A stretch of 64,000 nt of DNA from Ignelater luminosus (Eukaryota; Arthropoda; Insecta; Coleoptera; Elateridae), in NCBI GenBank assembly GCA_011009095.1, contig VTPC01005486.1, positions 61,065 to 125,064 on the forward strand. Reading direction: 5' to 3'. Position 1 is the first letter of the stretch, and each line of letters starts with the position of its first letter. Both the position numbers and the translations under genes were made by a program. Shown here piece by piece: positions 22,831 through 35,187 of this stretch. A model generated the notes under the pieces. That model saw only the letters and a program-made list of their open reading frames with translations. It made no database searches and was not told where the DNA came from.

Positions 22831-25500
22831 TTAATCTAGGCCCCGAATACCGCGAGATGTAGGATCAGCACAAAGTTGTCGCCAGGCTGCCCTGGCCCGA
22901 GTCCGGGTCTCATTCAGTCTGATGTTTTTGGCCGAGAATCTATCCTTCACATCATCAATCTACTTCCTCCTCGGTCTTTCCCCCCTCCTTCTTCCTTCTA
23001 TCCCAGGAACACCCCCTTTGCTTCTCTGCACTCATCCATCCTTTCGAAGTGTCCTCACCATCTAAGCTGGCCTTTTTCCATCTTGATTTTCACAGGCTCC
23101 ACTCTAAGCGCTGTGCGGATTGTTCGATTTCTAACCCTATCAATCTTTGTTTTGTCTTCTATTTTTCGTAGGAATCTCATATCCACTACCTGTATTCAAC
23201 TGTACGCTGCCTATGTCAGCACTCGTCTCTCGTGACCGTAGAGCAATGTGGGAAGATATGTAGAGTTCTATACTGCCAATTTCACTCTTTTGGATATTGT
23301 TTTCTTATTTAAGAACATCAAGTTTATGGCATTGAACAACTGCCTTGCAGTGGCAACTAGATTCATAAGTTCCACGTCGGTTTTCACATCTTGACTGATA
23401 TAGCTACTCAAATACTTGTCTAATGTTTGGCCTTCAAGGATAAATCGTGTCGTTCAGCTTCACTGCCAGAAATCAGTATCGTCTTTGTCTTGATAAGCCT
23501 TATCTTTATAGTGAATGCTTCTAATTCTTCTTTCCGAATGTTGAGATTGAACTGGAGATCACGAATCGAAACTGCTAGTACCGCAGCATTCTCCGCAAAT
23601 GCCAGTTCTGTGACGAGAACTTGTTGTAGCTTGAAGTTACCTAGTCTAGACCTTTTCACCCGCTCTCTGCATCTCTTAATGACTTTATCCATCATGATAA
23701 TGAATAAGAAGGAGCTGAGTGAGCACCCTTGTCTTAATCCTTGATTGGTGATAAAGGCTTCTGACTTTTCATTAGCAGTCTTGCCATAGTTCCTGCAGTT
23801 GCTGGTAGTCGCTCCGTCATCTTCCGACATTCCATATTTTTGCAGCAGTTGCTAGATCTGTTCCCTGGAAACTCGGTCAGAAACCTTCTCGGGGTTTATA
23901 AACACCTGATGGACCTTCGTGTTGTGTTCTATTAACTTCTCTTCCATTTGCCGCATAATAAATATCAGGTCCTGGGCGCTTCTCTCTTCTCGCAACCCGT
24001 AATGGGAATCTACCAGCCTGCTGTCCAAAGCAGTATGCAGCCTCGCCTCCAGGATTCCAGCTTATATCTTCCCTTGAACACTGTGTAAGCAGATACCCCT
24101 GCAATTCCCACAGTCTCTCTTGTCGCCCTTCTTAAAGAGGGGAATTATAATACACTGACCCCAGTCGTCCGGAGTCGTCTTTTACCTATGCGCCAACTGG
24201 AAAATAAAGAAAAGAGCTTCTTGGCCGCCCCGACCCATCTATGTCAACATTTCTGGGGTCACTTCATCGTGGCCCGGGGATTTTCCCGACTTAACCCTTC
24301 TAAGAGCCTCAAGAAATTCGTTTATTGTAACAGCTTGTCGGTTCTACCTCGCCGCCGCCTTTTGCATCCTGTCCTTCCAGGTTCCGGCAGTGCTCTTTCC
24401 ATTTCATTATTATGTTCTTTCTCCAAGTCAATACTTGTTCCTCTTTGTTCTTAATTCTTCTAATAGGACACTCTTTACCTTTTCTCATTGACTTTAATAC
24501 TCTGTAAAAAAGTTTTTGGTTTCCCGAGTGCGACTTTTCCATGAATGTTCCAAATTCTTCCTATGATCTTCGTTTAGCTTCTCCCACTTTGACTTTACAT
24601 CCCCTTCTTGCATTTCTGTAAGCTTCCCTGTTTTCATCGCTTCTGTTTTCCAAATACCGCCTCTGGCCTCCATCTGGTTCTTTTCACCTTTCTCTCAATT
24701 CTGCTTCTTCCCTACGCTGTTTCTGCTCATTCCATTATTAGGTTCTCGAATGTGCCCCACATCTCCAGAGAATTGGCCCCGTTGCTCCTCGTACTTTCCT
24801 TGTACTAATTTCTAGAATTCTTCTTTTGATTCCTCTTTTCTGAGTATTCTTGTATTTACTTTTTTCTTCCTTTTGTCTTTTTACATATTGGCACTGTGAA
24901 AGTCATCCTCACTAGGTGGTGGTCAAACCCTACACCCTGGTGTACAGAACTCCAATAAAACAGTTTCTGCTCATTATTATATAATCGTTGATTGAGCTCT
25001 GCTGTTGACCTGGTTCCTCTCGAGTAATAGCGTGTATAGTCTTATGAGGAAAGAAACTATTAGTAATGGCAAATTTATTGGCGACACAAACCCGACTAGC
25101 TTATTGCTATTGTCGTTTTTCTCCTGCTACCAGGAGCCTCTGTAAGCCACTCCTGTAACATCAGGGACGTTTTCGGCCCTACTGTCTAGGCCTTCCATTA
25201 TGAAGACGTTCTCAATGCTTTCATCTACGACGGACTGCAGCTCCTCAATAAACCGTTTTTTGTCGGCTACCGGGGCATTGTCATTTGGGGCGTATGCGGA
25301 TGTAAATTTGTCAGTTTGCTCTTTCCAATTCCAGTTTATGTATTTTATTCTTTCCAACTCCCTCTCTTGCATTCTCGCTTCTGTGCACTCCAGAATAAAA
25401 CAGTAGGAAACCTTTATGTCTTTTCCTTTTTGTTTCTGTTACTGCTAGTAGTCCCAATTTAATTTTATCATCTTCACCACCTCAGTTTTCTTTCCTGACA
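22830..25500 (-). pseudogene. Decayed LINE, endonuclease to C-terminus
   Basis: In minus-strand order: an endonuclease piece (25127-25372) with FTSAYAPNDNAPVADKKRFI and MEGLDSRAENVP in place of the catalytic GDLNA-type motif; a linker (24309-24542); a palm region near 23880-24060; an RT piece (23420-23830) with GLRQGCSLSSFLFIIMMDKV; and a C-terminal block near 22870-23060 with RRRGERPRRK and RAAWRQLCADPTSRG. The spacing fits one nearly full-length APE-type LINE of about 2.7 kb, riddled with frameshifts. Confidence 0.75.
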
Positions 25501-25899
25501 ATCCTTAAACATTCGAAGTAGCCAAGTGCAGAATTTGTTTAGTACAAAAGAGCTGTGCTTTTCCTGTGCTTCTGTTCTTTAAATCGGTTAATTTCAGGCA
25601 GGCGGAGAATTAGCCCTTTGTGTCCAAGTATGATGCAGAGGCTGCCTCCTTAAGAAAGACATGCCTGCTCTCTTCTTCCCCTGTGGGTGTTCTTACTAGG
25701 TAATCGCTGGGGTGTCCGCAACCTCAGGGTCCGGCTTTTCCAGTTGCAGAGAGTATACTTTTCTGGGACCAGCTATGGTGGAGTTTTGTTTATAAATAAA
25801 GAATTAATAGTTTTTTAATGCTGTACTAAAAATAAGAAATAAGAATGCTTTTAACAAATCTCCTAAAAAATCTTTACTAATATTACATCTTTGGGGTTT
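25501..25899. other. Unassigned sequence between LINE relics
   Basis: It may include the 5' end of the preceding minus-strand LINE. No frame or motif is recognisable. Confidence 0.3.
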
Positions 25900-26190
25900 C
25901 TCAGAGAATAAGGTTTTCAAGTGATATACTGAAACAGATTATATTAGATAATCTAAAACTATACACCTGCAACGCTGACCAGCTACAAAGTCAAATAGAG
26001 GTGATAAGGGCATTTAGCAAAACCATACTTGTGCATTTTGGCCTAGATAAATACGCTGTGAGGGTTACTAAGGGTCAAACACTGCAGCTAATGGATGGCA
26101 CATTGAGAGATGGCACCGAAATTAGAAAACTGAAGCCTAGTAAAACTTCCAAGTATCTGGGGGTACAACAGACACTGAACATTAAATGCG
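25900..26190 (+). pseudogene. LINE RT fragment
   Basis: The plus-strand frame has IRAFSKTILVHFGLDKYAVR followed by LQLMDGTLRDGTEIRKL and SKYLGVQQTLNIK. This is the post-catalytic RT block (FSddIgm.FGLdKCa......G.......L.dG..I..L....YKYLGi.q). It may be the continuation of the fragment at 21660-22060, with the 22830-25500 LINE between them. Confidence 0.65.
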
Positions 26191-26440
26191 GCGTCTTTTT
26201 ATTGCGCCTTCCGCCTCCGACTCGATTCTTCAAGCCTTTCAAACTAAAAAAGACGCGACCAGCAGTCGCCATTCGGGCCAGCTCGGGTTCACGGACGCAT
26301 CGCGTGCGCTCCTCAAACACGGCAACGTCTAGAGTATCAAAACTACGACGGCTTGGGCTTCGCCCTTGCTGGGGCTGCCTTCGGTCTCACTCAGACTTCT
26401 TTCTCGCCTTCTCGGGCTTCGCTCGTCTCTCATAATATCA
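26190..26440. repeat. GC-rich island, probable transposon end or repeat
   Basis: A clearly GC-richer patch in AT-rich surroundings, with many CpGs and a CTTGGGCTTCGCCCTTGC hairpin. It begins inside the open frame that carries the LINE motif and has no domain of its own. I cannot name the family. Confidence 0.4.
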
Positions 26441-28400
26441 TTTAACATATTAGATGGACAAAAGCTATGATTGTGCAAATAATGCGGTCCTTTTGTTACG
26501 TAAGCGAATGTTGAGACTTAAAACTCTCTGAACAAAGTATTACATATAGGAAGCAAGGAATAACCCGAAAAAGATACCATAGCCTTACATAACTCCAAGA
26601 AATAAAGTGAGAAGTAGGAGTAATGTCGCAAGAAGAACAACTACAAGCTGAAATGAAAGAACTAGCAGATAGACAAGAAGTAACCAGCAACCACATAAAA
26701 AACGGCGAAAACACAATAGGCTAGAATCAGAAGAAATGAACTAATGATGGTCTATGAATTTTTGCTGAGCACGTACAAATTTTATGATCAGTCGACTTGG
26801 AGTATTGAAGCTTATGAATTCAGGGTTGGTGAACGTTTTTTTTATCTATGAGTATTACACGACTATTCAGAGCAGCAAAGATGACCGATTATGATTACTG
26901 ATTATCTCCAAAAGTTGACTGAATTTGAGTTGATTGAATTGACTCGGTTTACCAGCAATTAGATCCGTAGCAAGATCTTTGAAAATAGTTCTTCCGTTTC
27001 TGGAAAAATTTTAGGATATGCAGAGTGAGTTGTAATTAGGTGTAAAAGATTTAAGTGAAACTTGTTTGGTCCGAAATAAAGGAATTAACCAAATATATTC
27101 TAGTACCAAGATTGTTTTGATAATATCTGACGTAAACATCCTATTCTTCAAAGGACTTCGCTAGGTTAGATCAAATAAGTGTTTTTATGAACTGAAAGTC
27201 CGTAAAGTGAGTTACATTACGTCTTCATATTATTTCGAGGTATTTCATCCCTAACTCGTGAACCATTGTTTCTTGTGATCTTTTTGATTAGTGCTCAAGG
27301 TATCAAATGCTATTTGTAGACGCCATTCTATTACGTTACCGTTAATTGTTTAAAAACTGTCGAGCTTCTTTTAATTTTCTAAAGTATCTTAACGAAAGAA
27401 CAATGGAAGATATTCGAACTAGGCTCATATATTGAGTTATCAAGTATTATCGCTTTTGAATGTTAGACTCATGTTCAAGATTTATTTTCTATTGAATGGC
27501 AGTGAAGTAAGAAAATTTCTAAATTTTCAAAAAAATTGTATCTTGTATACTTTTAAAAAATAAAACAAAACCGAAATTGATATTTCGAAATTAACAATTA
27601 CTTAGGGCTGATTTAGGTCTTTAATATCACTCCTTTACTGAATTATTACTGAAATCAACACTAAAAACGCGTTTTGTAATTTTGACTTTTGTATGCTTTC
27701 AGGACAAAAATTCCATTGCTTGGTGGTTACAAAAGCTAGAGGGATTGACAGAGCTGTTTGTAAGTACATTTTAAATAGTACTCATTGGTATTAGATATAG
27801 TGTTTTAGGCCTTCGTTTGTTCAAATACGATTCAAAGCCGTTAGACTTGGCATTTTTTAAAAAGCTTTCTTTATGTTAAACCGATACGTTCTGTAACATG
27901 TATCTGTAAGTGGGTTGTAAAAGGATTATTAGTAAAGACTGGATTTAAATGCGTTTACATATTTTGTTGCTGTAGAATATGTTATCTTTTTAATTATCTC
28001 TTCGCGGCATACATGAAGGTGAGCAAATAGGCAAATTTTATGCATTATGGAATTTTTCTTATTTCTTTTCTTTTGGCGTTTGCTATGTACATATCGGAAA
28101 CTTCTGTACGACTTAATATATTGATTCGGCTTGTATTTTATTTTTATTTTAAGTGCGATCTAAGTTCCTGATTCAGTGTCCTGAACAAAGGCGACCTGGA
28201 AGATTTCTTTAGCGGGCCCTTCAACCCAATAACATAGCAATGTTATCACGGGCGCATGAGGGTCTCCTTCGGACTTAAAGTTTAGGGGACTACGAACTGC
28301 GGGGCTCTTATATGCACCATTGGGTATATCTAGTAGTATATGCATCTTTTGTGTTAACAATTGGGAAGAGGTATCTAAAATATCAAGGTTCTGCAGTGAG
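26441..28400. other. Intergenic region, no gene recognised
   Basis: A 33-codon glutamate- and glutamine-rich frame (26623-26724, +, start MSQEEQLQAEMKELADRQ) may be the tail of a coiled-coil gag-like sequence. Nothing else is supported. Confidence 0.35.
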
Positions 28401-31400
28401 TCATTGACTGTACTGTGAATATGCACTCACCAGCAGGAAATTTTCCACAATTCGGAAAATTGACTGTTATGAAAGCTCTGAAAGGCCAATGTAAAATATT
28501 ACTTAAGTGGGAATTTTCAGTTGCCAAGTGACAATTTCCAACTAATATTTGGGTATTTCCAGATACCAATTAAATATTTCCAATGAAAACTAAAAATCTC
28601 TAGATGATAAGTGGAAATAATAACTGGAAACTTCCAATCTTTCCAAACAAGAAGTTTTCAAATGGTAACGAGGTACGTATTTTCCGAAAACTATTAGAAG
28701 TTTTCAGATAAAAACCGAAAATTATTTCCATGACAACTGAAAATCTCTTGTCATTATTTGAAAATATGCAGTTGAAAAAGTCTTACATTGCCCCTTCTGG
28801 GTTTTTATAGATACATAGTGGAAATGCAACTTGGAGATTTTTAACATTTTCTAGTAAGAGATTTCCAAATGATAACTGGAAGTTTTCAAAAAGCATCTAG
28901 AAGTTTTCAGATAACAATTGAAAATTACCTACGAAAGCCCTGAAGAGCCAATGTAAGTTTTATATTTCATGGAAGTTTCCAGGTGGCAACTAGAAAATTG
29001 CAATTGCCATTTGAAAATCTCAGGAAAAACAAAATGTAGAAATTCTCAGTATTCAGTTGTCGTTTGGAAATTTCTAGTTAAAAAAATTTTTATTGGTTCT
29101 ACACGGTTTTCTAAGAAATTGCCAAATGGCAACTGCAGGTTTCCAAATGATAACGGCAAATCCTCACTTGTCATATGGTAATTCCAGTTATCTGAAAATG
29201 CCCCGTTCTTATCTGACAACTTCTAGTTGTTATCTATAAATTATTATATATTATATATTGTACTGGAAAATATTGGACATTTTCAGTTGCCATTTGCACG
29301 TATCATTTGGAGATTTCCAGTTAAAGAATAATTTGTATTGGCTCTTTGGGGCTTTCGTAGGTGATTTTAAGTTGTTATCTGAAAACTTCTAGTTGCTTTC
29401 TAGAAGGTTTTAGTTATCATTCGAAAACTTCCTACTAGAAATTATTGGAAATTTCCACTTGTCATTTTCAGCTATTTACAAAAGCACCAAAGAAGGGCCA
29501 ATGTAAAATTCTTCTAACTGGAAGTTTCCAGATGGAAAGTGGAAATTTCTAATTGATAACTGAGAATTTCCAAATAACAACTGGAAATTACTTACAAAAA
29601 TCCCCAAGGGCCAATATAAATGTTTCTGAAAATTTCCAGACGACAACTCTACTCTTCTTCTCTTGCTTTTTGCTGGCTTAAAATTGGGAATTTCTAAATG
29701 ACAACTAGACCTTTTCAGATAATAACTAAAAAGTCCACATGAGAACTGGAAATCTCCAGATAATAAGTTGAAATTTCCAGATGGCAACTGGATTTACAAA
29801 ATTTACGACAGCACTAAAGGGCCAATGAAAAATTTCTTCTCTGGGAAGTTTTAGATGACAAGTGGAAATTCTCACTTGATAACTGGAAATTTCCAGATTA
29901 CAACTGGAAGCTTGGAGATTTCAGGAAAAAGGAAATATAAGAATTGTCTATTGTCATTTGAAAATTTTCAACTAAAAAAGATTTTTTGTTGGTCCTTTAT
30001 GGCTTCCTAATTGCAACTGCAAATCTTTAAATGATAACTAGATATCTCTACTTGTCATATAAAAATTTGAGTTATCTGGAAATTTGCTGTTCCTACCTGA
30101 TTCCTTCTACTAGAAAGTCTGGGAAAATTTCCAGTTGTTCTTTTCACCTATTATTTGGAGATTTTCAGTTGTCATCTGGAAATGTCCAATTGTCAGTTGT
30201 AAACTTCCAAATGTCATCTGGAAACTTCCAGGTAATACAGAATTTACACTGGCCCTTCGGGGCTTTTGCAGGTAATTTCCAGTTGTTATCTGAAAATGTC
30301 TAGTGGTTTTTTAAAAACGTCCAATTACCAGTTGTAAACTTCCAGTTGTTATCTGGAATCTTCCAGGTAATAAAAAGTTCATATTGGCCCTTCGGGGCTC
30401 TTGTAGGTAATTTTCAGTTGTTATCTAGAAACTTTTAGTGGTTTTCTGAAAACCTCCTGTTATCAGTTGGAGATTTTCAGTTGTCATTTGGAAACTTCTG
30501 GATATTAGAAAATCTACATTCGTCTTTCGGTGTTTTTGTAGCTAATTTTGTAGCTAATTTGCAGTTTTTATCTGAAAACATGTAGTAGTTTTCTCAAAAA
30601 TTTCCAGTTATCAATTGGAAACTTGTCATCTGCAAAACTTTCAGGTAACAGAAAATCTACATTGGCCCTTTCGGACTCTAGTAGGTAATTTTCTGTTGTT
30701 ATCTGGAAACTTGTAGTGGTTTTCTGAAAACTTCTTGTTACCACTTGGAGACTTTCAGTTGTCATCTGGAAATTTATGGGTAATGGAAAATTTACACAGG
30801 CCTTTCGGTATGTTTGTAGCTAATTTGCAATTGTTATTTAAAAACTTGTAGTGGTTTTCCGAAAACTTCCACTTATCAATTGGAAACTTCCAGCTGCCAT
30901 CTGGAAACTTTCAGGTAATAAGAAATTTACAGTGGCCTTTCGGGGCTTTTAGAAGTAATTTCCATTAGTCATCTGGAAATTTCCAGTTGTCATCTAGTAA
31001 CTTTCAGATAACAGAAAATTTACATTGTCCCATCCGGGCTCTTGTAGGTAATTTCCAGTTGTTATCTGAATACTTCCAGTTATTATTTGGAAAGTTCCTA
31101 CTAGAAAATATTGAAAATCTCCACCTATCTAAGAAAGCCCCGAAGGACCAATGTAAAACTATTTCAACTGGAAACGTCCTAATTGCAACTGCAAATTTCC
31201 AAACGACTAGTGGAGATTTTCACTTGTCATATGGAAATCTCAGTTGTTATATGGTAGTTTCCAGTTATATAAGAACTTCTAGTTGTTTTCGAAAAATTTC
31301 CCGTTACCATTTGGAAACTACCTATTTGAAGATATTGGAAACTTTTAGTTGTAATTTTTCTTATTATCTGAAGATTCTTAGTTGCCATTTGGAGACTTTT

Positions 31401-31740
31401 AATTGTCATCTGGAAATGTCCAATTATCAGTTCGAAATTTCCAGTGAAAAAAAAATTACATTTGCTCTTCGGGGCTTTTCCTGGATAGGTGGAAAGAACA
31501 GTTAGAAATTTCCAATATCTTCTAGTAGAAGGTTTCCAACTGCTAACTAGAAAATTCTAGAAAACAACTGAGATTTCCACGTGATAAGTGGAAATTTCTA
31601 GTTACCGTATGAAAATTGCAATTGCCATTTAGAAATTTTCATTTGTCATCTGGAAATTTCCACTTGCCATTTGAAACATTCCAGTTAAAAAGAGTTTCCT
31701 ATTGGCTTTCCAGGACTTGCGTAGACTTGCTCGTGAAAAA
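28400..31740. repeat. Large array of short palindromic units in mixed orientation
   Basis: About 3.3 kb is built almost entirely from variants of a 20-24 bp unit, TTTCCAGTTGTCATCTGGAA, and its reverse complement. Superimposed is a marker, GGCCCTTCGGGGCTTTTG, followed by TAGGTAATTTCCAG. In the stretch 30251-31027 the marker recurs at 30251, 30386, 30521, 30664, 30799, 30934 and 31027, mostly 135 bp apart. Elsewhere it occurs in the opposite orientation (near 28478, 28937, 29490, 29608, 29815, 31136). Frames within it give repeating SGNFQL-like peptides on both strands, a consequence of the repeat and not evidence for a protein. Confidence 0.85.
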
Positions 31741-32955
31741 TGTGGCTGGATTTTACTTAAATGTAGGAAAAATGCAGGGAGATCTGATTAAAATTTTAGC
31801 TTTCTCCCATCACATCGTGTAAAGTATTCAATAAAAGACACAGTTTTACTACCGAAAACGTAGAAAAATATTTAGTATGTAATTCTAACAAGATGTAATT
31901 AATTATCAATTAAGTTAATTGTTATTTTACCAATATCAAGTATAAAAGGTATACAGATTATGTATAATCATTTTGTATTATGCATAATTTTCAAAAATAA
32001 AAAAATTAATAGGCTTAAGTTTACATACTTTATTGGGAATATTTGAAATATTTTGTACATACTTAAAGCATACATGACGGTTTAATATTTCACGCGTTTC
32101 TTATTAAAATAAGGTTTTCAATTATACATTATAAGATATGTTTGAATGTTGTTTCCTCCAATAATTTATTATTAATTTAATGATTTTTAAAATAAAAAAT
32201 TGTAGCAAATAATCGTGAGAACCCGTAACAGCTTGTTTCTCAAAATATTTTTCACAGTACAATATCACATAAAAGAAATAAAATTATCAGCAATATGAAC
32301 AAATGGCCAAAAGTTAAAAGTTATCAAATTCAATTTTGTATCGTTCTCTAGAGAGTTATATTTATAAAAATAGTTGTCTTTTTAATTGTGATATCATTTC
32401 ATGGAAAAGTCGCTCTCCTTAATGTATAAATTCTGTTTAACTATTTTCCAATTAAATTCTATAGTACAATAAAACAAAAACTTGCGGGTCGTTTATTTTA
32501 TTGATGATAAGGAAAGCTGCAGTAGCTAAATGTAATCTATTTTTTTTGCACTACGTGTTTACATACTTTATTGTTTACGAATAATTTCTTATGGACGGAA
32601 ATTTCTCTGAAAAAACCCACAACAGAAATCCTAATATAATCGCTCGAGACTTTTGTCAGTTATACCCAGATCTAAATTCTTTGAATTAGAAGTAATGGAG
32701 CACAATAATAAGTTTAAGAGAGCAGAGTTTGCCCTTCTTTCTCCACGACGTTTCCCATAAGGTTGTTCGTCTATTGATATTTATATTTTCTATGGTAATA
32801 ATCCAAATTCTTTTGCATGTTTTTTCATTTTCTAAGTTGATCCTATTTTGCTAATGGACCAAAAACCACAGAAATATATTTAGTATGTTTCGGTTAGCCA
32901 AATCGTAAGCCATCCACAGGTGTAATGCAAGGAAAATTATTTCAATTTTTATTAC
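31741..32955. other. AT-rich intergenic region
   Basis: No gene, RNA or structured repeat recognised. Confidence 0.3.
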
Positions 32956-32958
32956 TTA

Positions 32959-33898
32959 GGGCCGGTTGCACCGACAAAAGTTAAATTCATTGGTTAAATC
33001 GACTAACTTTGGTTAGTTAATTAGGGTTAATATTCCTTAACCGAAATTAAAGTTTTCCTGTTGCATCAACACTTTTTTAGTTTTAGTTAGTTAACTCATG
33101 ATCAAGGGTGTTTAAACCGTGAGGTCATTGCAGTTCTACATCTGTTTATGACGTTGCGCGATACTATTGGTTATAGCAAAACGTGTTTCGCAGGTACCTC
33201 TTCCGGTCTCAAGGTTAGCTTATTTTCTGTTTAGTTCAGTAATCATGGCAGAAGGCATGTGCTCTGAAAAACGCGAAAGATCAGCTAACTTTACACAAGT
33301 CGATAAAGAGCATTCGATGCAACTTGTGTTAGAAAAATATATTGCAATCGCTGAATCAAAAAAGACAGATGCCGTTAGCATTGCCATAAACCACAAAAGG
33401 TTTGGTTCTTGTACGGTATATTTTAGGTCGGGCAGCATTTTTACAAGCTGCAGCATTTTATCTTCTGATGATGATGATTCAGATAAATCAGATAACATTT
33501 TAACATATCGAAAAACGATGAAACATTAAACAACAATATAGTAAATATATGTATAATGCAAAAGATTTTATGAAATCTTAAAATTTTATGAAAATGAAGC
33601 TAGCTTTATTGAAGTTTTATTAAATTATTATCTATTTACAGTAATATTTTCAATATTCACAATATGTAAACAATGCAATAGGTGTTTTACTGTAATGTAT
33701 ACGTCAAACTTACCCGCCTTCACTTTTAACCTTAGTTAATACGTGCTAAACCAGCAACCACCGCGAGTTTGCTAATCTGGGTTTCTTAGACCTGGGTTAA
33801 CACAAACTTTGGTCGGTGCAACAAAACTTTTCTTAACGGTGGGTTGTCTAACTAAAGTTAGCCACGATGCATTTAACCGAGGTCGGTGCAACTGGCTC
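32959..33898. mobile_element. PIF/Harbinger-like non-autonomous element, 940 bp
   Basis: The termini are inverted: GGGCCGGTTGCACCGAC at the left and the complement of GAGCCAGTTGCACCGAC at the right. The element is flanked by TTA at 32956-32958 and 33899-33901, the 3-bp duplication typical of this superfamily. Subterminal repeats built on AACTAAAGTTAG and GGTCGGTGCAAC occur near both ends. The interior holds a short Myb/SANT-like reading frame but no DDE transposase. Confidence 0.8.
33245..33529 (+). CDS. Truncated Myb/SANT-like DNA-binding ORF of the Harbinger-like element
   Basis: Predicted 94-residue product. Residues about 10-45 (KRERSANFTQVDKEHSMQLV, then LEKYIAIAESKKTDAVSIAI) match the start of the Myb_DNA-bind_5 type domain that Harbinger elements encode beside their transposase ('F...E...L...V..y..IIe.KktDa'). 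After residue 50 the similarity ends, probably through a deletion, and the tail is acidic with a serine/aspartate run. It is probably non-functional as a complete DNA-binding protein. It lies inside the TIRs at 32959-33898. Confidence 0.55.
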   Translation: MAEGMCSEKRERSANFTQVDKEHSMQLVLEKYIAIAESKKTDAVSIAINHKRFGSCTVYFRSGSIFTSCSILSSDDDDSDKSDNILTYRKTMKH

Positions 33899-33936
33899 TT
33901 ATTAATGTATAGGATGATAACATATTTAAAATAAAC

Positions 33937-34494
33937 TTAAAATTGACGCGTTGTGTTTGCTTGAGATGTTAACGACACTATTGCGGATCTTAGTATGAGA
34001 AAAGTTGCAATACTCGTTGGCAAATCGTTCGCGGGATTCTCTTTCCCAACAAAGCAGTTTCTAACTTTAATTACGGTCTGACCTGGCGTATCACCACGAA
34101 CATCACGACACCGATTGATAACGCCCTCTAGAGCATATTCATAATCAGAGGGTCTAAATAGATTAATTTGGACATTTTCAAGATGCTCTTTACTTAACAG
34201 GAAATTCTTAAGCAGGTTCCAGTTAACTTCGCCATCTGCATTGAGCCATCCCCTCTTCTTCCAAGTGCATTCCATAAAATCATTCAAGAGCGTGTTGTTT
34301 AACACTGCAGGAAATTCAATATTTTCGATTGTTTCAATTGTTACATTCAGTTTATTAGCACATTCTAATTCTGATGGTCCATATCTCTGGAAAGCTAATA
34401 CTCCAATCTAATAATAAGAAGAAATTACTAAAGATAAACAATAAATTAGAGTAATGCTTACCAGTAGAAAAGAACATACTATTAGTAACTTCAT
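33937..34494 (-). CDS. OBP-like secreted protein, minus-C type (copy E)
   Basis: Predicted 167-residue protein. Exon 1 (34462-34494) encodes MKLLIVCSFLL. The intron is only 54 bp and phase 0. Exon 2 (34407-33937) begins IGVLAFQRYGPSELECANK. Ordered cysteines are in LEC, MECTWKKRGW, NRC and RNC. After the last cysteine the protein runs on for 36 residues, where the sister gene at 41198 has only 10. The tail contains FLILRSAIVSLTSQ, unlike anything in the family, and may result from a shifted or lost stop codon. Core residues are intact, so it is probably functional, with the tail in doubt. It groups with the copy at 41706 and the pseudogene at 20351. Confidence 0.78.
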
Positions 34495-34545
34495 GTTCTA
34501 AAGAATTCTGAAATGCAAGTTGTATTTTTCACATTTATTGTCATG

Positions 34546-34580
34546 TTTTATACTGCTGGTTATCACAGCTGAAAAGGTCA
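34546..34580 (-). promoter_or_regulatory. Core promoter of OBP copy E
   Basis: TATAAAA at 34546-34552, 52 bp upstream of the ATG. AGGTCA half-site at 34575-34580 on the plus strand (GAAAAGGTCAGAG). Confidence 0.55.
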
Positions 34581-34669
34581 GAGCTATAGATAAATAAATT
34601 CTCTTATTCCTCCACCGTCGCTGTTTCAGATAATTATTAAAGCTAGTCGTCAATTTATTTTGTTAGTGC

Positions 34670-35110
34670 ATTTAATGAAATCTAGATAATAATCTTTTAT
34701 TCAAAAGGAAAAGGCTATCCCACAAATTGTACAGATACAAGGCTTCCTGTAAAAATTTCTGCAAATGGTTAAGAAAGACACATTGTTTTTTGGAACATTC
34801 ACCTTTAGCATCAATACTCTTGCCTGCGCTCAAACCAATCTTCGAAGCATCTTTTCCAATCTGAAGCTGGTACCTCAGAAACCAGTTGCCTAAATGCCTC
34901 AACGGTTGCTTCAGATAAAGATTAACGCTCATCACGCATACTGTTTTTGATTGTCGAGAACAGATAGAAGTCATTTGGTGCTAGATCAGGCAAATACGGA
35001 AAATACGACTTCAGTTTTACTTTTTCACTGGCCAAAAAGTCGATAGTTTGTGAAGCTGTGTGGGCACTTGCACTGTATGGTGTCACCAAACGTGAAACCT
35101 GAGTATTGTG
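34670..35110 (-). pseudogene. Mariner-family transposase relic, C-terminal part
   Basis: On the minus strand a HTASQTIDFLASEKVKLKSY stretch is followed by YLPDLAPNDFYLFSTIKNSM, the third catalytic block (PDLAPxD) of mariner transposases. Then comes EAFRQLVSEVPASDWKRCFE, the usual C-terminal wording. There is a stop after NSMRDER, and the N-terminal half is missing. It is a different lineage from the intact element at 59494-60798. Confidence 0.7.
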
Positions 35111-35187
35111 TTGATGAGCTGAAAGTTTCCAAGCTTACGTTTCTATTGGAGTAATGATATAAGTTTTAGTTTAAAATAGAGTAATTT

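Noticed and set aside
28400-31740. Possible CRISPR array
   Set aside because: Repeats are degenerate, adjoin each other without unique spacers, and the genome is eukaryotic.
28969-31822. Plus- and minus-strand frames with SGNFQL-type repeats
   Set aside because: Occur on both strands of the palindromic array, no signal or domain; repeat artefact.
33220-33498. 92-codon minus-strand frame
   Set aside because: Antisense shadow of the Myb/SANT-like frame in the Harbinger-like element.
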